From contig CALSCQ010000814.1 in NCBI GenBank assembly GCA_943704525.1, forward strand, positions 1 through 44,497: a stretch of 44,497 bases of DNA, read 5' to 3'. The notes beneath the pieces were generated by a model that worked only from the letters and a program-made list of their open reading frames with translations, did not search any database and was not told where the DNA came from. How positions within the stretch are numbered: position 1 is the stretch's first letter; every line of letters begins with the position of its first letter. Origin of the DNA: Pigoraptor vietnamica. Its lineage: Eukaryota; Opisthokonta; Filasterea. A program made the position numbers and the translations under genes. This document shows positions 1 through 10,400 of the stretch, piece by piece.

Positions 1-2941
1 GGGGGGGGGAGGCATGAGAGGAAGAAGCGAGTACGAGCGACGTGTGTGGGCACGTGTGCGAGCAGCGCGACCACAGCGTGTGCGACGGCGGCGGATTGAA
101 GACACCCACCGGGGTTCGGATGAACAAACGTGAAGCACGGGAGCGGTTGCGCGATGAGGTGGACGTTGCGGAGCATGACGACATAGGGCGTCTCCGAGTG
201 CGAGAGGTCGTTGTAGGCCCGCACTTCGTTGTGCAGCTTGGCGCTCGTCACGGGCGCAACGAAGGACGTGTAGTTCGCGGGGATGCTGATGCCGTCCGCT
301 GGCCGGGCGAGGGCAGGAGGATGGGAAGGGGGCGCAGAGAGGGTTCGTGTGCTTGTGAGTGCGGACGAAAAGCATTACAGATGGGTGAATGCATGGGCAC
401 ATGACCCCACTCGCATAAAGGGAGCTGACAGTGGGCGATGCTGCGCGTGAGGACAAGTATGAAGAGAGCGGACCGTGCGCGGTGGCTGTGCGTGAGGACT
501 AGTATGAAGAGACCGGACCGTGCGCGGTGTGCTGCGTATGAGGACGGAAGACACTCACGCGCAAGGAATTTCTGTGCGCCGTCGAGGCACTCTGGCGAGA
601 GCTCGTTATCGCCGAAAGAGCCGAGCAGTTCGCTCACGAGAATTTCCGCCTGACAAATGGCTCAAGTAAGTCAACCGCACACGCAGCAACACACCCACGC
701 AGTGGCACTTGCGCACGGACAGGACACGAAACAAGGAGCTCAGTTTGTGGCAGTCGTAGGAGTTGAACCCCCATCGACTCAGACGGAAAATAGAGAGAGA
801 GGATGGGGCGCACCTTCTCCGGCGCATTCCATTCGCGCATATCGCAGGCGACAATAGTGACCTGTTCGCCCCACTCTTCGTCACGGCGCGTCCTCAGCCT
901 ACGTTAGCCAAAAAAAATTAAACAGACATCAGTGCACACCCCAGTGAAACGGCCCAGTTGACCCCCACGTGACCAATGAAACACAATGGATATCAGCCGA
1001 CACTACAAGGGCCCTGACATGAGGGCTGCACTGACGCACTCACGTCGTCACGGCGTTCGGGTTCTTCTCCACCGCGTACACGCGAATGCGGCGGCCCGAT
1101 TTTTGCGACGCAGACAGCGCAGCAGCGACAAGAGGGCCACGGCCAGCGCCGACGACCATCACGACACTGCGCGGCGCAGGAGGGTTCAGTGGGGATATGC
1201 GCAGCCAACAACAACGTGCATAAATGCGCACACATGCGCATGTGCCCACAAGTTATTGTCGATCGATGCGTAAACAAGAAGCGAGAGAAGAGGGACACCG
1301 ATGAAGTGGGCGAGTGAATGAGGGCGAAACGTAGGATCAGGGTAAATCATAGACATGTGTCCATTGACTTCACATGAAGAAACAGAGAATAGACGACAAA
1401 TGCAGGGAGCGAATGGACGGAGTCGCTGAAACCCACGTGGTCCGCAGCGCCTTGTGTTCCGGCGGCACCCTGTCCGTGAGCGCCTTCTGTATCGCCTTCT
1501 CATACTGCGAGTACTTGACAGGGTCCCTCTCGAACACCTCGTATGTCTGCGACTCCAGATTGTCCATCAGCGGCTGAAGCGGAGCCTGCAGGTAGTCCTC
1601 GTACCCGCGCGCGAATTCGGCGACCGTGTCGGGCGCGGGCTGGTTCCGGTGGAGGTGGTCGAGATACCCCTTGAACGCCGAGTCGCCGGAAGAGTGGCGC
1701 GCAGTGCCGCTGAGCACAAACTGGAGGTCGAGCTGTGCGGTGGAAGCGGGTGCGTTTGAGAACGAGAAATGTTGGATCGGGAGCAAAACACGCACGCACA
1801 CACATACGCACACACACAAAAAACGTAAACACACACATGCCCACACATGCCCACATGCACACACACACATACACACACACACACACATACGCAAACACAC
1901 ACGCACGCACACACACACACACACGCACACATGCGCAAACGCACGCACACACCTTCATGAGCTTCCTGAGAAAAGCCTGATGGCGCTTCGAGAGGACGGG
2001 AAATCCCTTCGCGTTCGTGACAAACACCGACATGGGCACAATCACGGCCTTGATGGGCTCCCCAAGCCACCTGTCAAGCACCTCGTCCGAGGGAAGGTCC
2101 GCCGTGATCTCAAGCGCTGCGTAACGGGGAGGGGAGAGTGAGCGCGAGGGAACGTATCAAGGGCGCACACCTATTCATGTTCTCAGATTTCAAACAGCAG
2201 CACACGCAAAAAAGAGCGCACATTGATCCAAGAGAAGACAGCGTGGCGAAGAGGGACAGCGTGGCGAAGAGGGACAGCGTGGCGAAGAGGGACAGAGGGG
2301 CGAAGGGGGACAGCGTGGCGCAGAGGGACAGAGGGGCGAAGAGGGACAGAGGGGCGAAGAGGGTCCGAGTGAAGCGGGGCGCTTGTTCTTACCGACGCAG
2401 AGCTTGGCATGGTGGTCGCACAGCGAACGGACGGAATCCCACCTGCCCAGGGCAAGTGGAAATGACTCAACACGCGAAGCCGCACAAACCATAGTGCATT
2501 CAAAGCCACACACACACACACACACACAGACGCACACACAGACGCACACACACACACACAGACGCACACACAGACGCACACACACACACACAGACGCACA
2601 CACAGACGCACACACACACACACACAGACGCACACACACAGACGCACACACACACAGACGCACACACACACACCCTGACAAATCCAAGGAGAATAACGCG
2701 AATACATGGCATTGACGTGCCACGAAACCAGCCGATAGACTCCAATAAAACTGACGGCGAGTGACGCGACTCAGTTTGCTGCAGGTCTTGATGGCCACTC
2801 ACCACTCCCACGTGTCATACGCAAGGCGCCCCGAGGACGTCTTTGCATTGCGCAGCACCTGCGGTAATGGAAGAAAGTGTGAGACGAAGGAGCACATGCA
2901 CGTAGCCTTTTCAGAGACACATGCCAACGCGCGCACACACA

Positions 2942-2984
<43 letters not shown>

Positions 2985-4176
2985 CGCGCACACACATGCG
3001 CATACACAGATGCACGCGCGGCACTCACTTCCGCCTCAGCTTCGTTGGCGGCGTTGCTAATCCGCGGGGCAAGTGCCGGCACGCGAATCCAAAACTATGG
3101 AGAGAACAGACCGTCAGGCTGATACACACAAGTAACAGTACGACTCCCCTTGATGTACTGCACACAATTTTCACGCTCACAACGCGTATTACACTCGTAG
3201 GCACACACAGCAATTTTCACTCCCGCCTTCCCCTCCATACTTTGGCGGACAATTCCCATGCAATCCACACGCAGAGACACACAGGGCGACATACACACTC
3301 AAAACAAGACATTTCCCATGCAAGCACACTCAGAGACACACAGGGGGACATACACACTCAAAACAAAACAAACGCGTATGCGCATGCAAGCATATACTTG
3401 TGTTTTAGAGAAGCACACACCTGCATCGATGCTCCGCTGAGCAGGGCGTTGTGGATGGCGTGCGCCTGGTGCGCGCAGTTGGCGCTCTTCAGCGGCATCA
3501 TCACCGCCGGAAGACCGAGGTGTGTCGCCCACGCAAGCTCCTCCTGAAATGCCTGCATCGCAAGGCGAAAGGGTCGGTTCAAGTGAGCCGCGGCAATCCA
3601 TCGCCAATTACTTTCAAGCGAATGAATGCGTCAATAATCGAAAGTCACTCGAGTGGGCCACAATAGGCTAACGGACACTATGCGAAGGGCGAACGCGCGC
3701 ACGCACAAGCTCGCTGTTGCGCTGGATGACGCGGCACTTGGACTCAAATTCGAGCCACGGGGACGTCTTGCCCACGATCAGCGTCGTCCATTCTGCGCCA
3801 TTCGCAAAGTGAAGCAACAAGCCATGATCAGCCGCATCGCACTGCGATCGCAAGTGTCCCTCGCAAAGTGATTACTTCCAAAGAGAAAACAAGTGCGAAA
3901 ACACAGTGTGAAAGTGACGAGAATGTGAATATGCCACATTGACGACGGCAGAGAAAGGGCTCAAACACCGCAACGGCACATGCCTTGGCTCGTGAGCGCC
4001 AGATCGGACCGCGTGAGGGGCTCATCCCTCGCAAACTGCCGCGTGCGTTCAAAGCGTGGGTGCACAAGCGGCGCGCACACAAAGTCAAACTCGGCCACAC
4101 GCGCGACTTCGAGCGCTTCCGAGATGTCGCTCACGGCGTGCAGGTCCCGCCCGCACGAGAGCGCCTTGGGGGCCAT
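1..4176 (-). CDS. PRMT5: Protein arginine methyltransferase 5 (3' end beyond window)
   Basis: Type II arginine methyltransferase that makes symmetric dimethylarginine on histones and Sm proteins. Twelve exons are visible, all phase-consistent: 4176-3984, 3792-3707, 3552-3421, 3094-3029, 2858-2803, 2442-2393, 2116-1953, 1732-1437, 1166-1044, 892-814, 649-559, 298-110. They encode about 508 residues; roughly the last 120 of the usual ~637 lie beyond the left edge. The N-terminal TIM-barrel part carries IVGKTSPW and [12 protein letters not shown]. The catalytic part has ESQTYEVF (Tyr313; Phe316, matching the human Phe that specifies symmetric methylation), the SAM loop GAGRGPL near residue 354, VEKNPNAV, and the double-E loop [11 protein letters not shown] (Glu422, Glu431). 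The start ATG precedes [15 protein letters not shown], aligning near the human N-terminus. Exon 1 can only join exon 2 in frame through a GC donor (AAG/GCATGT). Introns are rich in repeats. It is divergent from SLBP. Identity is very secure. Confidence 0.96.
438..535. repeat. 45-bp tandem duplication in a PRMT5 intron
   Basis: A unit starting GTGAGGACAAGTATGAAGAG at about 447 recurs at about 492 with few mismatches. It lies in the last complete PRMT5 intron (299-558) and has no coding role that I can see. Confidence 0.75.
1794..1952. repeat. CA microsatellite in PRMT5 intron 7
   Basis: Interrupted (CA)n on the plus strand, so (UG)n in the PRMT5 pre-mRNA. The tract abuts the donor of exon 7: the GT at 1952-1951 is itself part of the repeat. 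Confidence 0.9.
2236..2372. repeat. 15-bp minisatellite in PRMT5 intron 6
   Basis: About nine tandem copies of a 15-bp unit, variants of GACAGCGTGGCGAAGAGG and GACAGAGGGGCGAAGAGG, end just left of the exon 6 donor. The unit is a multiple of three, so it keeps one frame open, but it is intronic in the PRMT5 model. Confidence 0.85.
2506..2672. repeat. CA microsatellite with CAGACG punctuation, PRMT5 intron 5
   Basis: (CA)n interrupted at fairly regular spacing by CAGACG, forming a higher-order repeat. It is (UG)n in the sense of the gene. Confidence 0.9.
2933..2999. repeat. CA microsatellite, PRMT5 intron 4
   Basis: Imperfect (CA)n between exons 4 and 5 of PRMT5. Confidence 0.9.
3250..3372. 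repeat. 60-bp tandem duplication in PRMT5 intron 3
   Basis: Two adjacent copies of a ~60-bp unit start at the CCCATGCA near 3255 and 3315. Both contain AGAGACACACAGGG and CATACACACTCAAAACAA. Confidence 0.85.
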
Positions 4177-4628
4177 GTGTGTGTGTCTGTGTGTGCACTT
4201 ACGTCCCTCGACACACGTCGAACAGCTCCCTTGAAAAGGAGATGAAGGAATGCGAGGGTGCTCTGCAGTTTCGCCCACACACTCAGACACGCGTCGACTG
4301 GCAACTGCAACACGTGAAGTCCGGACGAAATGTCCAGACACCATCGTGTGGAAATGGCGGGAGTTCGGTTTGATTTTTTTTTTTGGCGCGAGTGCAACTC
4401 TAAACAAACCAAAATCGCCATCTTCTCAAATAGGCGGAGAGTTACGCTCGCACTTGTGCGCTTTACTGCCTCTCATACTGCCCCTCTTACTGCCTCTCTT
4501 ACTCTGGTGGGACCAGTGGACTGTTGTCGCGACAGAGCAACGAGCCAGACTGAGACTTGGCGGGGAAATTTCTCACATTTTTTGCTGCGAGGAGTGAATC
4601 TTTTCGCTGTTTGCGTCGCTCTGAGAGA
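4177..4628. promoter_or_regulatory. Divergent PRMT5/SLBP promoter spacer
   Basis: 452 bp between the two start codons. It contains a short T-run near 4374-4384 and a pyrimidine-rich CTGCCTCT repeat at 4467-4500. I see no TATA box or other recognisable element. Confidence 0.4.
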
Positions 4629-6030
4629 ATGCCGAAGGAGGAACGCAGTCACGGCAGCCGCTTTCACTCGCGGAGCCATCCGTACAAGGTGTGTGAGTGC
4701 GGCGGGAGAGGGACGGCCGCGATTGACGTGTGTGGGATTATCGGTGTAACAGTAGTGACGCCACCTCTTTGGTGTCACATAGAGACTCACACGTGCGCCC
4801 GTCACTCTCACATGCCTTATGAAGAGGGGCGCGAGGCCTCCTCGTGAATTTTGCGCTTTGATTGATCCCTTTCTCCAAACGTTTTTGCGCGAACTGAGCA
4901 TCTGACGACTGTGCGTGGGCTGGCACCCGCCAATTTTCGCGAACACAGGAAAACCGGAGCGGCAACGCACCCATGACGACGCGAACGGGCGACACGTCGT
5001 CCAACACACAGCCACTCAAGCCTGCTGGTGGGGCGCCTTACGACGCGTTGTGTGCATTGCTGATTTTGCCTCTAATTCTGCTGGGAAAGGAGAACGAGAG
5101 TGCGTGTGACTGAATTTTGTCTCGCGCACTCGCACGTGTCGCATGATCTCAGCATTTCTTCATTCGTAATCTCACGCCGCGTGCTGTTTCAATGCAATCG
5201 CAGTGGCGGGCGCATCTCGCTCGTCCGCAAAGCACGAGAAGCGCTCCAAGACGGAGAACGCCGACCGCATGCTTGAGCAGCGGCAGAAGCAAATCGACTA
5301 CGGCAAGAACACGCTCGGCTACCAGCGCTACCGAAAGACCGTGCCAAGGTGCGCCATTCGAACGTGCGCGCATCACCGCCGTCATCACGACGTCACACCC
5401 CTTTGCCCTTTCGTCCGTTTGTTAACACATGCGGCATGCATACGACTGCCGCTTTCTTCTGTTGCGTTTTTTTTTTTTACTTCGAATGCTGCTAATAGCA
5501 GACCTTCAGTGGATCGGTGTAACGCGTCCTGCGTGCGAATTGCGTCATGCTCACGCAACCCGCTTCCTTCTATCTCCCCCTCCTCCCGCGCCTACAGGGA
5601 AGAGCGCACGTTGAAGCACCCCCGCACGCCCGACAAGCACGGCGACTACAGCAAACGGCAGTGGGACGGGCTTGTGCGCGTGTGGCGGCGCGCGCTCCAC
5701 GCGTACGATCCTCCAGCGGACGACACTGCGGGTGGCGGCGGCGAGGAAGAGCTGTGCGCCGAGGATGTTGCGGCGATGCATGGGGACGGCGGCATGGCAG
5801 AGTAAGTCTTGTCTCTCACGTTGTGTGCGATGGCTTCGAGTGTGCGCAGGGTGTATGTGTTTGTGTGCGCGCAGGGTGTGTGTGTGTGTGTGTGTGCGTG
5901 TGTTGTGTGCGTGCATCTAATTTGCCCACTCGTCGTTCGCAGTCTCGACATGGACGCCGCACAGGACGCCATCATTGATGACATTGACCTCGACGACCTT
6001 CTTGACAGCGACCTCACTTTCCAACAATAA
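4629..6030 (+). CDS. SLBP: Histone mRNA stem-loop-binding protein
   Basis: Binds the 3' stem-loop of replication-dependent histone mRNAs and promotes their processing and translation. Four exons, 4629-4692, 5204-5348, 5598-5801 and 5943-6030, join in phase to 166 residues. The RNA-binding domain spans about residues 42-110. It includes [19 protein letters not shown] with conserved Tyr54, the VPR turn, the TPDK motif (Thr80, the counterpart of the phosphorylated TPNK Thr of animal SLBP), and a closing [11 protein letters not shown] helix. The C-terminus is acidic ([12 protein letters not shown]), like the acidic tail of animal SLBPs. It is shorter than human SLBP (~270) because the N-terminal arm is brief. 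The first donor is placed at GTGAGT (4693), which keeps the frame. It converges on RPB12. No histone gene is in the window. Confidence 0.95.
5864..5912. repeat. GT microsatellite in SLBP intron 3
   Basis: Short (GT)n tract in the last intron, in the sense orientation. Confidence 0.85.
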
Positions 6031-6593
6031 CAACACGGCCCACTAAGCTAAAACGGAGGGCAGAGATGCGCAAGCGCGCGCATGCGTGTGAGTGTGAGTA
6101 AGAGAGAGAGAGTGCGTGTGGGTTTTTGGCTGTGGGCTTGGCTATGGAGGAGGATATCATTGGTAGTATAGTAACTGCAGCGTAAGGAACAAAGAATAGG
6201 CGTCACAAGCGCACAGTAGAGACCTCATGTACTGGTGGACACGAAAGGCCTTGTCACGGCAATCGAGAGGACGCGGGGCACGCAAGCGCACGCGGACAAC
6301 GCATTACGACAAAAGGCTCATCGCGCCTCGAATTGCACCACTGCGGAGGGGAAGATTGAGTCAAGGTGCTTCACGTGGACGATGCAGTTGCTGGCAGGAT
6401 GCCACATCCAACAGCCTATACACGCTCACGCACGCTTACGCACGCACACGTCCTTTCTCCCTCTCCTCAACACACCCGAGCCACGTGTGCGCGATAAGCA
6501 GACAATGTGCCACAGTGACATGAGATATCAACACCAAAGCCCACACACACGTGACACACCCACGGAGAAACGACCATCATGCACACGACTGAA
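6031..6593. other. Convergent SLBP/RPB12 intergenic region
   Basis: 563 bp between two stop codons, holding both 3' UTRs. No long ORF looks coding. A short (GA)n run lies near 6102-6112. No clear AATAAA is seen. Confidence 0.5.
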
Positions 6594-6961
6594 CTAACAC
6601 ACATTCGCACACAGAGACGAAGAGGCGCGGATACTGCGCTTGGTGCGCTCCTTGTAGAGAACGCGAAAGGCGCACTCCTCGCACTGGATGCGCTCCTTGG
6701 GCTTAATCTCATTCACTTTGCCGCATTCTGAAAGCGACAAAACAGTCAGACACGACGGCAAACAAGTGAGACGCAAACGCAGCAAACGCTAACATATTCA
6801 GCCCCTTCTCTCGCAAAAAGTCAGCTACAAGCACACAATGGTTCCCACGTCCAACACAGAAGCGAAGAGAGACGACGGAAAATAAGCGACTCGAAAAGGG
6901 ACATACCGCCGCAGAGATAGCGCATCGACTGCCGCTGCGCCGGCGCGGGCTTGGCCTCCAT
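6594..6961 (-). CDS. POLR2K: RNA polymerase subunit RPABC4 (Rpb12)
   Basis: Small zinc-binding subunit shared by RNA polymerases I, II and III. Exon 1 is 6961-6907 and exon 2 is 6727-6594, joined in phase 1 to 62 residues (human 58). The zinc ribbon reads YLCGECGKVNEIKPKE, then IQCEECAFRVLYKERTKR, giving two CxxC pairs. The start ATG lies in AAAATGGAGG and gives an N-terminal arm of human-like length; an in-frame upstream extension exists but is not needed. The last residues (ASSSLCANVC) are longer than the usual VVFDAR end, so the C-terminus is less certain. It is divergent from the 53BP1-like gene. Confidence 0.94.
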
Positions 6962-7476
6962 TTTCTCTTGCTTGTAAAAATGGCACACGCGCTGCGAGTG
7001 TGCGGTGAAAACTCTTTCGAGTACGCTGGCCTGCACGAGGCGTAATTATGACGGCATTTCCGGAGATGACGACATTCCGACGAAGTGTAACATCCGCACG
7101 TGACAGTTCTCCCGCCAAACAGAAATTCGTCTTCAGTGGTGATCGGACGCCCTGCGACAGTGCGCGGCAAGAGTGCGCGCGTGTGTCTGCGTGTGCGTGT
7201 CTGTCGTGTGCGCTGTCTGCGTGTGCGTGAACGTGCGACCTTCTTCTCGAACACACACACTGCAGGGGATGTCGTAGCGAGTGGTGGAACGAGGGGACGG
7301 CGTACCTCAGTGAGTGCATGCCTGCTTCAGTTGTTGCTGTACTCGACCTCCCTCAGAGACCCCTGATTCTTCTCTTCTCTTCCTTTCTCTTCTCTGCGTC
7401 AAATTCATTGTCTTCAATCCGATCACAGCCGACTTGCGCGCCTTTACCGTCTTAATCGCCAAGCGATTCGCGACCG
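6962..7476. promoter_or_regulatory. Divergent RPB12/53BP1-like promoter spacer
   Basis: 515 bp between start codons, with no CA microsatellite longer than a few units. It contains a GTGCGTGT-rich patch at 7185-7235 and a CTTCTCTTCT pyrimidine tract at 7368-7398. No TATA box is recognised. Confidence 0.4.
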
Positions 7477-10400
7477 ATGGACTACCAGTTCGAGCTCGAG
7501 TCACTCGCGGACGACACAGTTCCAGACTCACAAGCGGACCCGCCGGGTGCTGCCCTACTGCGCGCTGCGAGTGCGCGCGCGGCTGCCGTGAACGCGAGGC
7601 CGCCACAGGCCGATGGCGATCACCGGAGCGTTGCGTCCGGAGCACCGTTTCACTGCCTGCAGCTGAGTGGGGAAGCGGCAAACGCGCGGCGGGAGCACGG
7701 GCTTGTGGGCGCTGATCGGGAGCATGAGCGAGCAACGCCGATGATGATGCCGTCGACGCCCGCACTTGGTGAGGCTGCGCTGTTTGAATTATGAATGTAG
7801 CCATCATGTGCGAGAAAGTGTAACACTCTCACGTCTTCCCTCCCCTGCAGACCCTCACGCTGTTCTTGCCGTGCGCACCCCTGCGGGCCTTCATGGGCCG
7901 TCGCAGTCGTCGCAAATTGAGCTGTTTGAGACTCCAAAGGGCGTTCACAAGGCAGTTGTGCCGCAAACGGACCCCTCGCGCCTCGTGGTATGTGCGATTG
8001 TGCGCGATTCCCTCGTGTGAACGCGTGTGCAATGCGACCGATCAGTGCGTGCGGCTTGGTTGATGCACGCACAGCATATATGGCGTGCTGCGGTGCCTGT
8101 GCTTACTGTGTATGGCGTTCCACGCACTCGCAACAGCGCGACGACAGCGACCACGAAGAGGGAGAGGGCGAATCAGGCGACGAAGGGGACAACGACGCCA
8201 GTTATGAGCCGCAGAGCCAGTATTCTCCAAGCCGTGAGTGCGAGCGCCTTCTGCATCGACAGCACTCGACGCTGTTTCGCCTATTTCAACTTTCTGCTTC
8301 GTGCGTGCATTCTTTATTCTTTTTTTCTTTTTGTGTCTCTCCATCTTTTGTTTTCGAACTCCGCTCATGTTGCCTCCTTATCACTGCAGACGTGCACGAG
8401 ACTGTCGACCTTCCCTCCGACGCCAGCGAGGAGTACGTCATCGGCGGACTTCCTTCCAGCTACGGAAAGACGCCGGACAGCGCCGCGCACGTGGACAAGG
8501 CAAGCGGACAGTCGATGCCGACGCAGGTGGTGGCGACGGACGTCGAGAGTGACACGGACGACGAAGAGGACGCCCAACAAGAGGGCGATGGGGACCGCCT
8601 TGGGCTGAAGGTGTGTGCAGCCGCCGCTTTCCGTGTGCACACGCGACGCAGATTTAGTGTTGCCGTGTGCGTATGTGCGTGCACATATTGCGTCTACACT
8701 GGAAGCACCCACCCGCACGCACACTCTCTTCAAGCACTCACACGTGCTAGCATACTCACATGCACGCACTCTGGTGTTCTCTGTCAATCAGAGCTATTGC
8801 GCCACGCCATGACGCCCTCTGTTACTCCGCAGCATCCGCTCATTCTTCCAGCTCGCCCCTCCCGGTCCACCGAGTCCACAAGCAGCGCCATTCCTCCACG
8901 GGCAGCCAGCGACAGCGTCCACGTCTTCGTGCGCAACGCTTCGATGGACGCCCTTCTTGGGTCGCGCGCGGTGAACAGCCGCGGCAGTGACAGCGGGAGC
9001 GCACATGCACACGCGACAGTAGGGGACGCGGCCGAGTCGCACCCGTCGTCTGGTCCAGTGGTGTTACGTTTGCAGTATTCGCCGTCGCAGCGCACGATGA
9101 TGCTCGATTCGGAGTCTCAATACGGCGACGAAGAGGGAGAGGACGAGCCGAGGAGTAGGGGTGCGACGGCGGCGGGTTCTGCGGGAACTGCAGGGGCTGC
9201 GGGTGGGATGTCGCCGTGGGATGGACGAGTGTCTTCTGTGTATGGAGTGTCTTTGTACGGAGTGTCTTATTGTGTCTGAAGTGTGATGGGTGCCTTTCTT
9301 CCACACGCGCTGTGTTCGCTGTGCAACATTTACATATGTCGCTTGATCTCACTCACTCATTCACTCACGCCCTCACTCACTCACCGCTGTGTGTGTTGAA
9401 TTTCAGCAGCAGCCAACGACACTCGCCCTCCGCAACACGCAGCCACGTCACCCGCTCGCGGGCAATCGGCGGCCATCACAGACACTGGTTACCCTGCACG
9501 CACTGCGGACTTGGACCTTCACGCACACACGGACACTGGCCACCACTCTGCGCCGTCGTCCCTTCCTACCTCCGCAAGCGAGTGTGTCATCCAGCGACTG
9601 GGCGATGCGAGCTCTGCAGGCACCGCGGAGTGCGCGTCACTCGCGACGGACGGCACGCGACCGGTCCACATTGCCATTGCGCCGCCGTCCGATGCGACGG
9701 CACAAGCGGCGATTGAGCACGCGCGGCGCCTTGTATGTCTCATGGAAGTCTCTGCGATGGGCACGTCGCCGATGTTCGATGAGCAGCTGTTTGTGGAGGG
9801 GCAGGCGAGTGCGACCGCTGCGAACGCAGCCGCCGGTGCGGGCGCGACCACTGTTGCCGGGAACGGTGTCACGCATGGCACTGTCACGAGCGATGTTACG
9901 AATGCCGCTGTTATAGCGGACGTTGCGGGCGCAAAGGCCGCCTCAGGACCGAGTCTGAGCGAGGGCCTTGCGAAGGACAAGGGGGACGTTCCACCGCCTG
10001 CCCTGAGCGCGGGTGTGGGAGCGCGCGCCAATTCCGTCCTAGCGGCTGCCGAAGTGCTTGGCGGGATGGCGGCGAATGCGGGCGTGTTGGTGGAGGAAGA
10101 GGTGGCAACTGGGCGCGGTGCCGGTAGGGGCCCGCTATCGACAGCGACAGGGGGTGCCGGCGTGAGCGTGCGTCGCATCGCGTCGTCGAAGATTAGCGGC
10201 GGCGATGTCGGGCACTCGTCTGGGGAGAGCGTCAGTGCGAAACCCCTTGCGCGTATACTGCAAGGCAAGGCGGGCGGCGCAAGCGAGGGCAAGCAGAGTG
10301 TGCGAAAGGTGTGGATGTGCACACAAACACGTGCGCGCGCGAACACACACACACACACACGCACGCACGCGCGCGCACACACACACACACAACACATATA

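Noticed and set aside
2236-3082. Regular repeats considered as a CRISPR array
   Set aside because: Direct tandem repeats without unique spacers, inside introns of a nuclear gene.
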